This document shows, piece after piece, positions 1 through 10,837 of a stretch of 64,000 nucleotides of DNA (its first letter is position 1; each line of letters starts with the position of its first letter). The stretch covers positions 186,001-250,000 of the forward strand of contig JACLAT010000044.1 in the NCBI GenBank assembly GCA_018105865.1, given 5' to 3'. Under the pieces are notes generated by a model, which saw nothing but the letters and a program-made list of their open reading frames with translations, made no database searches and was not told the DNA's origin. Origin of the DNA: Metaphire vulgaris (lineage: Eukaryota > Annelida > Clitellata > Crassiclitellata > Megascolecidae). The position numbers were made by a program, and so were the translations under genes.

Positions 1-582
1 TGTGCGAGAACCGCTGTGTTCCATTTGGTCCCGCTTTTAAATTACGGTTTTGTTCGTGTGTTCTCGTTCTTTGTCTTCTTTTCATTAAGTCTACAAATGA
101 TAACAAACTTTATAGAACTTGGACGTCTATGATTCTGTGACTATGTTATATACATGTAGACATGGGCCTAAACTGAAGGCCAATATATTGTCCAAATGTA
201 GCCTTATAGAAAGCCTGGTGATACCAAGCATTTCTCATGAGAGAAAAAGGCTGGCCGATTCTATCTGCCCGATTAAGAAAATCTCATTCGACAGAGATCT
301 AAGATCGAGATAATCAGTGCAGCGATCCGCGCTGCGTCCATCCATCCATCTACCCCCGCCCCCTTACTCTGTGGCAACGAGTATGACGGGAAGATGTAGG
401 CGAGGAGTCGCGCCTATTGAACCGCCATAGCGCAATGGCATTCAGTGGAGATCGATGCCTCGAAGGACGGCGTCAATGACCATTTGGGCGGCCGATGGCT
501 GTCTCTGACGACGCTGTTTGTGCGCAAATGAAACCGCGCTAGACATGGACAAAGCATCTCAGCGACAAGGTTGGTCGATTCT

Positions 583-583
<1 letters not shown>
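1..583. other. No recognisable gene or element
   Basis: I see no coding region, terminal repeat or RNA gene here. The only open frame (119-313) is short and has no recognisable motif. A C-rich patch lies near 340-370. Confidence 0.5.

Positions 584-661
<78 letters not shown>
584..661. repeat. Compound microsatellite (CT)n(AT)n
   Basis: A CT run passes directly into an AT run. It borders the palindrome-rich element that follows. Confidence 0.95.
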
Positions 662-664
<3 letters not shown>

Positions 665-1895
665 ACAGTCAAACTGTGAAACTAGTGATTTCACGAAATC
701 CCTAGCAAAGTTAGTGATTTCGTGAAGTCACCATTTCATTTAGTGATTTCATGAAAACACTAAAAACTCTAATGATTTCGCGTAGGGCCGTAGGCCTATT
801 TACTGAAAAAGTGGGTGTGCATTATATGCACAATTTCACTAAATTCAATATCAGTCACTTAGGGTCATGAAAACACTAAAAACTTCAGGGATTTCGCGTA
901 TTTACTGATAAAGTAAAACCGAAGTTTCAGTGAAAGTAGGCCTAGTGATTTCTGACAAAAATAAAACTGAAGTTAGTAAATATACGAAATCCCAAGAGTA
1001 TTAGAGTTCAGGAAGTCGGTCTTGTCTCTCTGCACTTCGACTAATATATCTGGTAAGAATGGATCAGTCAAAGTATAGAAAAGAACAGAAAAGAACAATG
1101 ATTGACACACGACACCTGTATTATTAGTCTAGGCAGTGACTGGTCGCGATTATTGAGCATCTAACTCTAAATAGGCAAGCTGGTCTGTCGATTCTGCCAG
1201 TTAAGGTTTGAAAATGGCACAGTCTACATAGGAGAGCTGCGAGGAAGAATTTAGGAAGAAGTTATTTGAAAATTATGAAGCCTGTCAGAAAGAGGTAAAT
1301 GTAAACTTAAAATATGAACACCGTAGTTATACTTCAATGTCTTGTGCATGTTAATAATAAAGTCGTAGTTATAAGCCTACTCCAATTTCTATATTTTCAA
1401 TACTCGTAAGTATGAAGAACGGACCTGTGGCGTTGTGGAGAAAATGATTAGGAAAAGAAAATCACCTGAAGACAGATCATTCTACTTCGCTACTATAGAA
1501 GACACCTATGACATCATTAGGAAAGAACACGTAGCAACGGGTCACGGTGACCGTGACAGGAAGTTAAAACACCTTGCCAAAAATATGCCAACATCACAAT
1601 TGAAGCTGTTGAACTTTTCAAATTCTACTGCCCGTGTGTCAAGAAAAAATAAAGCGTCCCAAAACCACCGGCGTTGTCGTAAAGCCTATCCTATCTAAAG
1701 AATTCAACTCCTAACGAAGTTAGTTTTTTTCGGCGAGGTAGGATCGTTAGTTTCCCCAGTAGAATTGGGTACTCACGGGGTGCACCACTAGAAGGTCGAT
1801 CCAAGTTAGTGATTTCGCGAAATAACTGAAGCACATTTTCAGTAAATACGCGAAATCCCTAGAGTTTTTAGTGTTTTCGTGAAATTACTAAGAGA
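662..1895. mobile_element. Palindrome-rich repeat element with integrase-like relic
   Basis: Both ends contain many copies of a semi-palindromic unit close to AGTGATTTCGTGAAATCACT. They lie at about 680-1000 on the left and 1803-1885 on the right. A longer unit with GAAAACACTAAAAACT followed by a TTTCGCGTATTTACTG core runs forward at about 860-925 and inverted at about 1815-1885, so the two sides form an inverted pair. Between them lies a decayed integrase-like segment. This fits a DNA transposon or transposon-like unit with subterminal palindromes. Exact ends and a target duplication were not found. Confidence 0.5.
1440..1727 (+). pseudogene. Decayed integrase-like (KRBA2-type) zinc-binding segment
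   Basis: The open frame 1435-1698 contains an acidic start, then HVATGHGDRDRKL, which resembles the His-His half of the integrase HHCC zinc domain. A degraded LNFSNSTARVSRKN stretch sits where the Cys pair should be. A different frame then reads VVVKPILSKEFNS before a stop, so there is a frameshift near 1660-1675. In my knowledge this order is typical of the integrase-like proteins called KRAB-A domain-containing protein 2, thought to derive from integrase-bearing transposons. The catalytic core is absent. The family is an inference from motif order. Confidence 0.5.
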
Positions 1896-2660
1896 AAATA
1901 CATACACGGCGTCTTATTCCTCAGAGTTGCATGGACCCCTTTGTATTTGTATAACTTCTCCAGTTGTACAGTAGTCTTATTTTGAAATGAAAATCATATG
2001 CCCACTGTAGGCGTCTCTTCCTTTGCTCCAGCAAAAAGGGCGTCTTGTATCTTTCAGTCCCTGAGTCCGTACCGCAAGCATCGTCTTCTCACGGTGGAGC
2101 TGCAAGCTTCAAAAGAAAATTTTTCCTACCATTCCAGCAGAAGTTATCTTGTGGTTACCAAGAGATGTTCTGATCAAGAGTTCAAGAACCCATTGTCTCA
2201 GGTTATGGATCTTCTAGTCCAGGAGTGGACACTGGCCAACCTTTTGTTGTAGGGGGCCATTATAAATTTTGATCAACAAGCGTTGGGCCGGGTGTTTTTG
2301 TTGCCTTTTGTACAATGTTTTCAGCAATAGAGACAGTCCCTGTTAGTTAGCGCCGTGTGTTACTGCACTATGTATTCGTGTCGTAAATGTGTCGTCAAAT
2401 GTCTATTAAAGTTGTACTCCGAAATGTGAATGTCGTAGGCTGAATCTGTAAAATTAATGTGCAAACTCCCATCACATGTTGATGATGTTGCTTTGAGACT
2501 TTCGACAGGGAGAGGCAGAGTCAGTCTAAATTAATCTCTCAGACGAGAGCCGCGTTGATGCGGCGTCACGAGCCGTCGAAACGGAAATCGTCTTCACTGA
2601 ATCTTCAGTGCTAATCGTCTCGTACATTTCGTCGTAGAATATAACATGCTACTCCACAAT
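1896..2660. other. No recognisable gene
   Basis: An 84-codon frame at 1998-2252 has no recognisable motif. The remainder shows no element ends or RNA genes. Confidence 0.4.
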
Positions 2661-2726
2661 AGAAGCATCCACACTCCAGTTCTACGATAATTAACACTGT
2701 CGTAGAACTTGAGTGTGGATGCTTCT
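2661..2726. repeat. 27-bp inverted repeat with 12-nt loop
   Basis: The arms 2661-2687 and 2700-2726 are reverse complements with a single mismatch, separated by a 12-nt AT-rich loop. On either strand this would fold into a near-perfect hairpin. It could be a small palindromic MITE core or a precursor-like hairpin. No second copy was seen. Confidence 0.9.
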
Positions 2727-3589
2727 AAATTTAACACGACCAGCACCACTTTGCGAATAGCAGTTTTATCAATATTTCATCACGGTAGAACGAGGGTCTC
2801 TGGATCGATGCGGTGGCAAAACCGAGTGACTCAGTACCAGTAGAGGGCCATCTGGTAGCATTGAAAAAAGATTTTTGGGCTTACCGGAAATAAAACATGT
2901 GACTTACATAAAAGAGTGTGCGTTGATTCAGTAACACAGGCAAAAGGCGAGGCGCGCTGCATCTGCACGAATGCTTGGCAGTCTTTGGAGCGGAATGAAA
3001 GAGGAATTTCTCATTTTAGCAGCGAATAAACATAGACTTACTGTAGGGCGGGATTATCAAAAGATAAGCTATTATTGTCAATGTCATTATGTCAATTGGT
3101 GTTGATGAGAGAGGCTTGTGTTGCCACTGCTTCGGAAGGAAGGAATCTAATCTTGTCTTTGCTAGTTCGTGTAGCGATTTTTTCGCGATGATGAGTGTAG
3201 AACTGTAGATCTAATTTTGAGAGCGCAAAATGTCTGCTAGGGCCTATGCGTCATTGTGGAGCTCTTGGGCTATGGGTGAATGGCTGAATGCCACCTGAAA
3301 TGATGAAAGTTGTGCATTTTTATTGTAGAAACGAAACGAATGGCGTAGTGTTGGAGCGAGAGATAGGTGATTTAATTGCAAATACTGATCGTCAGCAGTA
3401 CAGTAAATCGTCAGAGGAAATGCGGACAGCCAGCAGAGACACGCAAAGAAGTGTCATAATTGTTAAGATAAGAAAGTCAAGTTGCCACTCAGCTGGTGCA
3501 GCAATTCCACAAGCTTGAGGCGAACAGTGCCTGCTGGTGTTAGTGTGGTATGATATAATTCATTTTGTAGTACACCTGCAACAGCCATC
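2727..3589. other. No confident gene
   Basis: The open frame 3288-3518 (76 codons) is not recognisable. It lies just before a LINE reverse transcriptase fragment and may be decayed upstream LINE sequence. Confidence 0.35.
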
Positions 3590-3945
3590 TAATTACTGTC
3601 CATTACTGAAAAGAGGTAAAGCTTCTGGACATGATAACTTGACTGTTGAGCATATCATGCTTGCACATCCAGTGGTCATATTATGCATATCCAACCTGCT
3701 TAATTTGATGTTGCAAACATTGTGCCTAATGGATTCGACAACGGAATCAAAATTCCGCTATTGAAAGTTCTACGGCACAGATCCAACTAGTTGTGAAAAC
3801 TACCGCGGAATAACATTAAGCCCTGTTATCTCTAAGGTGTCTGAACACTGCCTTTTGGCCATGGTTGGATCGTATCTGAATAGTTCGGACCTCCAATTTG
3901 GTTTCGAATCAGGAGTAGGCTGTTCAGTTGCTATATATAGGCCTA
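3590..3945 (+). pseudogene. LINE reverse transcriptase fragment (fingers region)
   Basis: Two frames together read as the start of a non-LTR reverse transcriptase. The first has KRGKASGHDNLTVEHIMLAH, matching the 'GKa.G.D.i..Eh...a' motif. After a frame break near 3765 comes NYRGITLSPVISKVSE, then DLQFGFESGVGCSVAI, matching the 'yRgItl.pviSKi.E' and 'QfGF..g.g...Ai' motifs. The catalytic palm is missing because the fragment ends at a SINE-like sequence near 3950. It is a dead, 3'-truncated copy. Confidence 0.75.
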
Positions 3946-3949
3946 CCCT

Positions 3950-4110
3950 TGGTCGAGAAGATGGCAGGAGTGGGCAAGACACGCTGGGCAGACACGCTGA
4001 CGGAACGGGTTCAACCCCCCTAAAGTCGACCCAACCTTATTCGCTAGAGGACGGTTGTAACAACAAATTTGAGCAGCAGCGTTCGCTGCGAATTGTAATG
4101 CGGGCCCTAA
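3950..4110 (+). mobile_element. SINE-like tRNA-derived fragment
   Basis: A GATGGCAGGAGTGGGCAAGACACGCTGG stretch is followed by a GACGGAACGGGTTCAACCCC segment resembling a Pol III B box, then a GTCGAC segment. The same order (sub-motifs GTCGACTC, GACGGAGCGGGTTCAA) recurs at 24,726, 29,155 and 51,240. I infer a diverged tRNA-derived SINE head. Confidence 0.45.
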
Positions 4111-4386
4111 TGGTTAGGCTGGCAATCTACTCTAGGTTAATTGTGCATACCACCCGCGTCTCTGTATGCCTAAGAGACCGGAGATCAGCACAGGCCCCAA
4201 CGCTCGAATTCGGGCATGGAAAAGCTTTACTTTCTTTACTTAACTTATATTATATTCCCTTTGAGATGTTTAAAATTATTTAAACAGAAATCAGTCTATG
4301 CTATGGTTTGTACTCCCTTATTGTTGAATGGATCTACCTTGGCTTATGTTGATGAGTTGAGATATCTTGAGGTTGTAATTAGAGCT

Positions 4387-4909
4387 GGTGTCGTACAAAT
4401 TTATTCCCCCCATAAAATTATTTCCCGGGGGATCCTGCGGTTGCTAGGGAAATAAAATTATGCGGAATATGTATAAATTTATTTCCTTCTATCAACATAA
4501 TATCTAAAAATAGCATATAGCATACAGTTGGTAGCAGCATACAGTTGGTAGCAGGTAATAAATTTATTTCCTACGCATAACTATATAGTCTACTGTTGGT
4601 GGGGAAATAAAAGTATAGCCGGTAATAAATTTATTCCCTACACATAACTATATAGCCCACTATTGGTGGGTAAATAACAGCAAACGTCGCGTGACCTGCC
4701 AAACCTGTGACGTTACACGTGCTATGCCTTATGGCTTCACCCATATAATTGCTTCAAGGATTACCATTGGTTGCCTGCAAAGAATTCCCAAGTAGGAAAA
4801 AATACTGGTATGAGAGGGCGGTTCTAATCTTGATTGACAGGCTATCTGCCGACCAATAAAAATTTGACCAGGAAATAATTTTATGGGGTAAATAAATTTA
4901 TACGACACC
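4387..4909. mobile_element. MITE with long terminal inverted repeats
   Basis: The left end GGTGTCGTACAAATTTATT and the following CATAAAATTATTTCC are repeated in inverse at the right end (about 4870-4909). The imperfect inverted repeat is about 40 bp. The interior holds a tandem unit of about 80 bp (GGTAATAAATTTATT...ACTGTTGGTGGG) in two or three copies between 4550 and 4680. There is no coding capacity. Target duplication is uncertain, so the superfamily is not assigned. Confidence 0.8.
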
Positions 4910-5271
4910 GGTCGTCAATTCAGGATATCAACGACAGAATCCAAAATTAAATTATACAAAAACTTTAATAATTTGTAAGGCAAGAGCAAGTCCTCATCCT
5001 CGGAGTTTATATGTATTGGCTTGGGCCTAGTCCAATCGTATTGTTTACTCCAATCGCAGATACTACTTAAGCCAATTTTCATAACAAGAGCCTTTTAAAC
5101 AATTCGTAACGATTAATACAGCAGAGTGCAGAATCTTTGAAGTTTATGATAAAGTAACAATTGACTTTATTCGTGAAATGATTGGATTTAATTAATTCAT
5201 GATAGGGCCTATTGTTACTTTTACACTTCGGTTTCTAAAACACTGAATTTTGTCGAATGTATAATAATAGG
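4910..5271. other. AT-rich spacer, no gene seen
   Basis: No coding, RNA or element features recognised. Confidence 0.4.
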
Positions 5272-6803
5272 CAGGGCCGACGAGAGGGGGGACAGAGGAT
5301 ACATTTTTACCCGGGCCCGGCGATAAACGAAGGGCCCGCGCTGACCAGAAAAATTATTTAAATGTAAAAGATGTAAATGACGACCTATTTTGCTTGTCAG
5401 CATTTATTTACTTTTTGGTTGTCAGCAATTTATTTCTTTATTTATTTCAAGACAATTTCTATAGCGCCGTGCACTAGGCTAAGGCCTACGACAAGGGCGC
5501 TGCATACACATAGTCAACCATATCCTAAACTAAAAAGGTGCGTCTTTAGTTCTCTCAGAAACTGTCCAGCAGAATTGGCCTCAGTCACTGCAGTCGGCAA
5601 GGCATTCCAAAGCACTGGGTTCCCGCGTGAGAAGGACCTGTCTCCGATCTTAGGGGTCTGTGACGGAGGCGGAACGAGCAGTAGGACACGATGGCCGGAG
5701 CGAAGTGCCGACCTCCGTGCGTTCGACGTTGATCGTAGGACTAGCTCAGCCAGGTACTGTGGACAGTGCGGGTCCTTTAACGCTCGGAAGGTGAGCCAGC
5801 AGCGCTTATGGATAATGCGCTCCCGGGCTCGAAGCCAGTGTAGCTGATCACGCAGTAGGGTGTCACATGGGCTCCCCAGGGGCTGCTGAAGACGACCCGA
5901 GCAGCTGTATTGAGCACGGATTGCAGACGATTCGACTTTCCATCGGGGAGGCCCAGCAACACGCTGTTGCAATAATCCAGCCTGGGCAGAACAAGGGCGC
6001 GCACAAGGTGCACTGCCCCGCTAATCGAAAGATGCCGGCGCCGGACTGACCTAATCCTCCGTAGGTGATAGTAGCAGCCGCGGACAACATTACCGATATG
6101 TTCCTCGAACGACAACGTCTCATCGAGTAGTACTCCCAGGAGTCGCAGGCACTTTGAGGGGACGACGGTCACATCACCCAGCATGAACGGTGAAGGGCTC
6201 AGGAGATGCTTCCTCCTGGGGGTGCACATCCACAGGAACTCGGTCTTGGCCATTATGCATCACTATGCGGAGCACCTCCTCCTCCGTCGGTGCCCGAAAC
6301 GCCATGAAATGCGGCCCATCGTAGGCCTCGAAGGTTGCCGGTCCCACAGACACCGTCCTCTCCCGTATTCCTTTATTATTATTTAATATGAGACGACCTT
6401 TTTCTTTGCTTGTCAGGTGCGTCATTTGGGGTTAAGGGATCACGCCCTCGAGGAATTGAAGAAATAATTTATAATGTATTAAATAAATAAATTAATGTTA
6501 AATGTGAAAAAATCGCAAAAATTGCCAAAAATCGACAAAATTGTCCAAAATGTCAAAAAAATTGACCAAAAATTGGACAAAATTTGTCCGAAATTTACCA
6601 AAAATTGCCAAAAATTGCCCAAAATTTGCCAAAAAATTATCTTGTCTCCAAGAAAAGTGTGAAATGACGCTACTAGCTGTTTCTTGTCAGCATTTATTTA
6701 ATATGAGGATAAAGGACAGCCTATTTTTGCTTGTCAAGGTTTGAAACAAGAGGCCCGGTATCAATATTTGTCCCCCGGCCCGTATTTTCTCTCGACGGCC
6801 CTG
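5272..6803. mobile_element. Non-autonomous hAT element, perfect 8-bp TSD
   Basis: It starts CAGGGCCGACGAGAGG and its right end is the reverse complement of CAGGGCCGTCGAGAGA. It is flanked by the perfect 8-bp duplication ATAATAGG (5264-5271 and 6804-6811), as expected for hAT. Three copies of the shared GACAAGCAAAAA-type motif lie inverted at 5379-5399, 6392-6415 and 6715-6736. A CR1-like LINE fragment occupies its middle. A related element with the same ends lies at 53,153-53,519. Confidence 0.93.
5440..6400 (-). pseudogene. CR1/L2-like LINE fragment, internally deleted
   Basis: Minus-strand frames read the C-terminal part of a CR1/L2-type reverse transcriptase: LVRALVLPRLDYCNSVLLGL, then (after a frame change near 5900) IIHKRCWLTFRALKD, GDRSFSRGNPVLWNALP and FLRELKTHLFSLGYG. 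At the 5' side (about 6255-6330) lies FRAPTEEEVLRIV, which belongs to the start of the RT domain. The catalytic palm in between is missing, so this copy has an internal deletion as well as a 5' truncation. The 3' end is a short UTR containing the TATAGCGCC word common in such elements. It is inserted in the hAT at 5272-6803. Confidence 0.8.
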
Positions 6804-6811
6804 ATAATAGG

Positions 6812-7160
6812 ATGTGTAGTAATTAGTTAGAATGATGTTTATCTTATGTTATCTGCTTTTGCGAATAAAAATATCTATCACGGCAATGAAGACCAAATTT
6901 ACTAGTCAATATATACCGCAAAAAACAAATACAGGCCTGGATCAATGAAAATAAACCGATATAAATCAGGAAATATAAAATAAGGAAATACGAGTAAAGC
7001 TAAAATATGATGCAGAGCACAGTATCGGAAATTCACAAATTAAAATAAGTCGAACGGATCTAAATTCAGAAGTCTGTATCATTGCCATAACAACCTTTTA
7101 TGCCATTGGTTGAGGTCTCCCTGCTTCAGACAGTGGCTAGACCCATACGCCGAGCCGAAA
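6812..7160. other. No gene seen
   Basis: AT-rich sequence without recognisable coding, terminal repeat or RNA features. Confidence 0.4.
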
Positions 7161-7161
7161 A

Positions 7162-8370
7162 TATTTAGTCATAGCCGTCGTCGTCGTCATCATCATCATC
7201 AGCATCGTCTTTTTCTTCACCATCATCTTTTTCTTCTTCACGTTCTGCCTTCATGGCGGCAATAGTTAGATACGAAGCATCTCCGCTTAGCTCTATCTTG
7301 CGTCAATCTGCAGCCTTCCCATCCTTCCTCTATGTTATCCATTCATCTTTTTCTTGGTCTTCCTCTTCCTCGGTCTCCTACTTTGTCTGTTTGTAGTGCT
7401 TTGTAGGTCCATTCTTTTGACATGTCCATACCAAGTTAATCTCCTTTTGCGTACTTTATCGATGATTGTTTCTGTGTCTTCGGTCTGTTGCCTGATTTCT
7501 TCATTCCAAAATTTTTTATATTTGCTCATTCCCATTATTTTTCTTAGACAGCTCATTTCTAGAGATGTAGTACTTAGCGCTTGTACTTGTACTCGAGTTG
7601 TACTCGAGTACAAATTTTTAGTACTTGTACTTGTACTTGGAGGCCAGGTACTTGTACTTGTACTTGAAGGCCAGGTACTTGTACTTGTACTTGAAGCATT
7701 GTGTACTTGCTACATCTCTGCCACTAAGCATTAAACAGGCAGCTGCTAGATTGCTGAAGAATGATGTGGTCTTGTCCATAGACTTTAATCTATGGTCTTG
7801 TCCGCCGGTCAGGCAGCGCATTTAAATTAAACACAGCCTAATAAATACTCTATGGCACAGGCAAACATGAACAAGAACAACATGGCTGACGATGAAGCAT
7901 CTGAGTGTAAAGTGCCTCGTTTGGTTAAATTTGCATTCACTGATTAAAAATTTCAGAAAAATAGTATTTGTGGTAAATGTAAATTTTGTACAAATAACGT
8001 TATAACAGAAAAATGCGGTACCACGTCTAACTTCGTGAAACATTTGGAAAGAAAGCACACTGACAGGCTGGCAGAGATGTAGTACTTGGTACTTGTAATT
8101 GTACTCGAGTTGTACTCGAGTACAAATTTTTAGTACTTGTACTTGTGCTTGGAGGCCAGGTACTTGTATTTGTACTTGAAGCATTGTTTACTTGCTACAT
8201 CTCTGCTCATTTCTGCAACCAATAGACTTTTTCGTCTAATTTTTAGTACCCTGGTTTCCGAACCATATAAAATTTGAGGGATTACTAATGTATTATACAG
8301 TTTTCAGCTAGGTCTGTGTATTCATGGGTAAGTTTTTGTTCCTCCGTGTAATGTTTAAATTGATTGAAGC
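7162..8370 (-). pseudogene. LINE 3' fragment split by a hAT insertion
   Basis: On the minus strand, about 8370-8214 encodes a degraded segment ending VIPQILYGSET. Coding resumes at 7551-7335 with EMSCLRKIMGM, a WNEEIRQQTEDTE segment and RRLTWYGHVKRMD. These are the usual C-terminal motifs of endonuclease-RT LINEs. The hAT at 7560-8205 sits exactly between the two parts, and its TSD lies in LINE sequence. The 3' side ends in a (GAT/GAC)n-type tail at 7162-7203, as in three other LINE copies here. Only the segment after the RT core remains. Confidence 0.75.
7560..8205 (+). mobile_element. hAT element with GTACTT arrays and BED-finger exon
   Basis: The ends are (T/C)AGAGATGTAGTACTT and its inverse, with a perfect 8-bp TSD CTCATTTC (7552-7559, 8206-8213). 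Both ends are arrays of GTACTT. The left module (7560-7724) itself ends in a complete right-end sequence. A second module starts at 8074, so two mini-elements flank a 350-bp middle. The middle encodes, at about 7867-8078, an N-terminal transposase segment. It has ICGKCKFCTNNVITEKCGTT and HLERKH, a C-x2-C...H-x4-H BED zinc finger, with one in-frame stop. Confidence 0.88.
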
Positions 8371-8438
8371 CCGGTGAAGCCTAAGTCTCTAGCTTTCGTT
8401 CTATCTAAACATTTTTGGTGGTAGCGGTGATACCCGAT

Positions 8439-8631
8439 CAGTGTTTTATACAGGCCTGTTAGGAGAGGAGATCCCCCCAAAAAATTAAAATTTCCTCTCC
8501 CCCCAAAAAAAACCCCAGCACTTACACGAATTTTGCAATGAACTGTGTCTTTTCCCCTCCAACCAAGTCAATTCTTCCTCCCGAAAGCCTCAATTCCCCC
8601 TCCAAAGGCCTGGAGTCTGGATAAAACACTG
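8439..8631. mobile_element. hAT MITE, 193 bp
   Basis: Ends are CAGTGTTTTATACAGG and the inverse of CAGTGTTTTATCCAGA. The flanks TACCCGAT (8431-8438) and TACTCGAT (8632-8639) match at 7 of 8. The interior is C-rich and A-rich with no coding capacity. Confidence 0.85.
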
Positions 8632-8639
8632 TACTCGAT

Positions 8640-9014
8640 TCAGAGCGGTATTTCCTTTCATGTCTTCGGGGGAACACGTTCGTGTTCGTATTCACCGACG
8701 CGTTGTCCACTTGGATTTTACACGATTTTATTGAAACGAAACAACTAATTACACGATCAAATGGACAGAGGCAGACATTCAACGTTCATCTCACAGAAAG
8801 TCATCGACAAATCTTATTCGCTCGAAACTTGATATCTTCCCAACTCCCCTCATCCTGGCCTATTGCATTACGTCCGCCGGCGTTTCCTGAGTGAGAGTCC
8901 TTCTTACTCGCCCAGCTGCCTTTTATCGTCGTCGACTACTGTCGGTCAATTCCCGCGAGTTCCCATTGGTTAGCTAACCGCAGATAGCCTTTGACTTCCT
9001 TCCAAATGTCCTGC
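8640..9014. other. No gene seen
   Basis: Short overlapping frames on both strands have no recognisable motif. Confidence 0.35.
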
Positions 9015-9180
9015 CAGGAGCGTAGCGACGGGGGGTATCTAGGTATATATAACCCCCTCCCCCAAAAAATCAGACTACCTTAAATTTTTTAATGTTTTTT
9101 AAGATTTCCAAAGTTTTGTAAGATTTATACTCACCCAAATCACATTATACCCCCAAATCAAATTCCTGGCTACGCCCCTG
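9015..9180. mobile_element. hAT MITE, 166 bp
   Basis: Ends are CAGGAGCGTAGCGACG and the inverse of CAGGGGCGTAGCCAGG. The flanks TGTCCTGC and TGTATTAC match at only 5 of 8, so it is an older copy. It is related by its terminal GCGTAGC to the elements at 21,432 and 28,574. Confidence 0.75.
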
Positions 9181-9184
9181 TGTA

Positions 9185-9400
9185 TTACTCTAAAGTAAGT
9201 AAGTAAAGTAAATCTTGTGGATTTCTATAGCACCTTGGAAAGCAGCACAACAGTAGCTGCTTATTCTTAGGCGCTCAGCCTCTCTTAAAATAGCTATGGG
9301 GAAGGTATGTGATCAGCCAGGCAATAGTCAACATCCAAAGAGCAGTGAGGCTAGGTTGTTACAGCTATGGAGGATATGATTTTAGAAAAAGGAATGATTT
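9185..9400 (-). mobile_element. Solo 3' UTR of a CR1/L2-like LINE
   Basis: The sequence matches the 3' UTR attached to the LINE at 55,680-56,604. Shared words are AAATCTTGTGGATTTCTATAGC, AGTAGCTGCTTATTCTTA and ACAGCTATGGAGGA. No coding part is attached, so it is a severely 5'-truncated copy. Confidence 0.75.
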
Positions 9401-9519
9401 AAGCTTACGCTTTAACAAGATAATAGCTATCGAATATAGTCATTACACAAATTATGCTGTATATAAAAGTTACATTCAAGGCTGTGCAATGCCTTAAATA
9501 GTCTCTCCGTGGACATGCA

Positions 9520-10700
9520 TTATGTGTCATCATCATCATGTTCTCTGTCCTAAGACAGGTTCAGGGCTCCATTGTTTCCATTCCTCTCTGCGTCTTGCTT
9601 CTTCTTTGATTAGAAGGCATAGGTCTTGTGACGCTGTGTATCTGTTTTAATCATCCAGTCCAATAGCATACTCCTTGGTCTTTATTTTGTCTTTCTTCCT
9701 GATATTCTTCCCTCGATTACTGTTCTGAGTAATGATTATCCTCTTAGTACATGTCCAATCCAGTTCCTCTGTCTTTTTTGATGGTACTGATTATCGATCT
9801 TTGTTCGTCCACCACCTGTAGTACTTCATCGTTTGTTTTCTTGTCCATCCATTTGATGTTTACCATTCTTCTCGATATCCACATTTCGAATGCTTCCAGC
9901 TTTTGTATGTCCTTCTTCTGGAGAGTCCAGGTTTCTGAGGCATATAAAGTGACACTCCATATCAACGTTTTTATCAGTCTCTTCTTTATTTTTCTATTTA
10001 GCCCTCCTCTTACCAGTTCTCCTCTGTCCAAAAAGGTTTGTTTTCCCATCGCTATTCTTCCCTTTATCTCCTCCTGGCATCTGGCATCTTCTGTTATTAG
10101 CCTTCCAAGGTAGCAGAATTGTGTAACCTGTTCCAGTTCTGTTCTATCAACCGTTATTGTGAATCTAGGTGGATTTTTGCTCTTTGTTATTACCATGATT
10201 TTGGTTTTTAGAGTGTTTATTTTTATGCCATATTCTTTTGATGTTGTATTTAGTTTGTCCATAAATTATTCTTCGTAGTTCTCTTTCACTCCCTGTTAGC
10301 ATCGCTTGATCGTCTGCAAAACACATGGCTTGTATCAGTTTCCATCCAATGTTTATTCCCGCTCTTTCTTCCTCTAGTGCCTCTCTTATTAGTTCCTCAA
10401 TGTAGATGGTGAATAGCAGCGGTGATAGTGGACAGCCTTGTCGTGATCCCCTTCCGATTTCTCCGGTCTCCGAGTTATCATTCCCAATCCGTATTTGTAT
10501 TGTTTGTTCCATGTATAAATTCCTAATCAGTCTTTTGTCCCTCCAATCAATTCCTAGTCTTTTCAATGCTTTAAATAATTTAGGTCATTGCATTCGGTCG
10601 AATACCTTTTCGTAATCAACAAAACATACATACACATCTTTTCCACATTCAATGTTTCTTTCACCTATGACCCTCATCACACCGATTATTATGTATGTAA
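9520..10700 (-). pseudogene. Endonuclease-RT type LINE, 5'-truncated
   Basis: Reading from 10,700 down: DVYVCFVDYEKVFDRMQ (RT domain, first catalytic Asp region) followed by an in-frame stop, then DWRDKRLIRNLYMEQ, GRGSRQGCPLSPLLFTIYIE, and AMCFADDQAML with the catalytic FADD motif. After a frame change near 10,262 come the thumb and connection motifs FCYLGRLITEDARCQEEIKG, LYASETWTLQKKDIQKLEAF and KTNDEVLQV. A CATGATGATGATGA-type tail lies at 9522-9537. It is the same family as the plus-strand copy at 26,893-28,560. It is inactivated by a stop and a frameshift. Confidence 0.88.
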
Positions 10701-10734
10701 TATATATATATATATAATATATATATTATGTATG

Positions 10735-10797
<63 letters not shown>
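10700..10797. repeat. (TA)n microsatellite
   Basis: Nearly pure TA dinucleotides interrupted once by a TATGTATGTAA unit. It lies at the truncated 5' end of the minus-strand LINE. Confidence 0.95.
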
Positions 10798-10800
<3 letters not shown>

Positions 10801-10837
10801 CATGATTTTTGTCGCTTCTCAAATTTGGCCTGTCGTT

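Noticed and set aside
5377..5847. 156-codon plus-strand frame
   Set aside because: Antisense shadow of the CR1-like LINE coding sequence.
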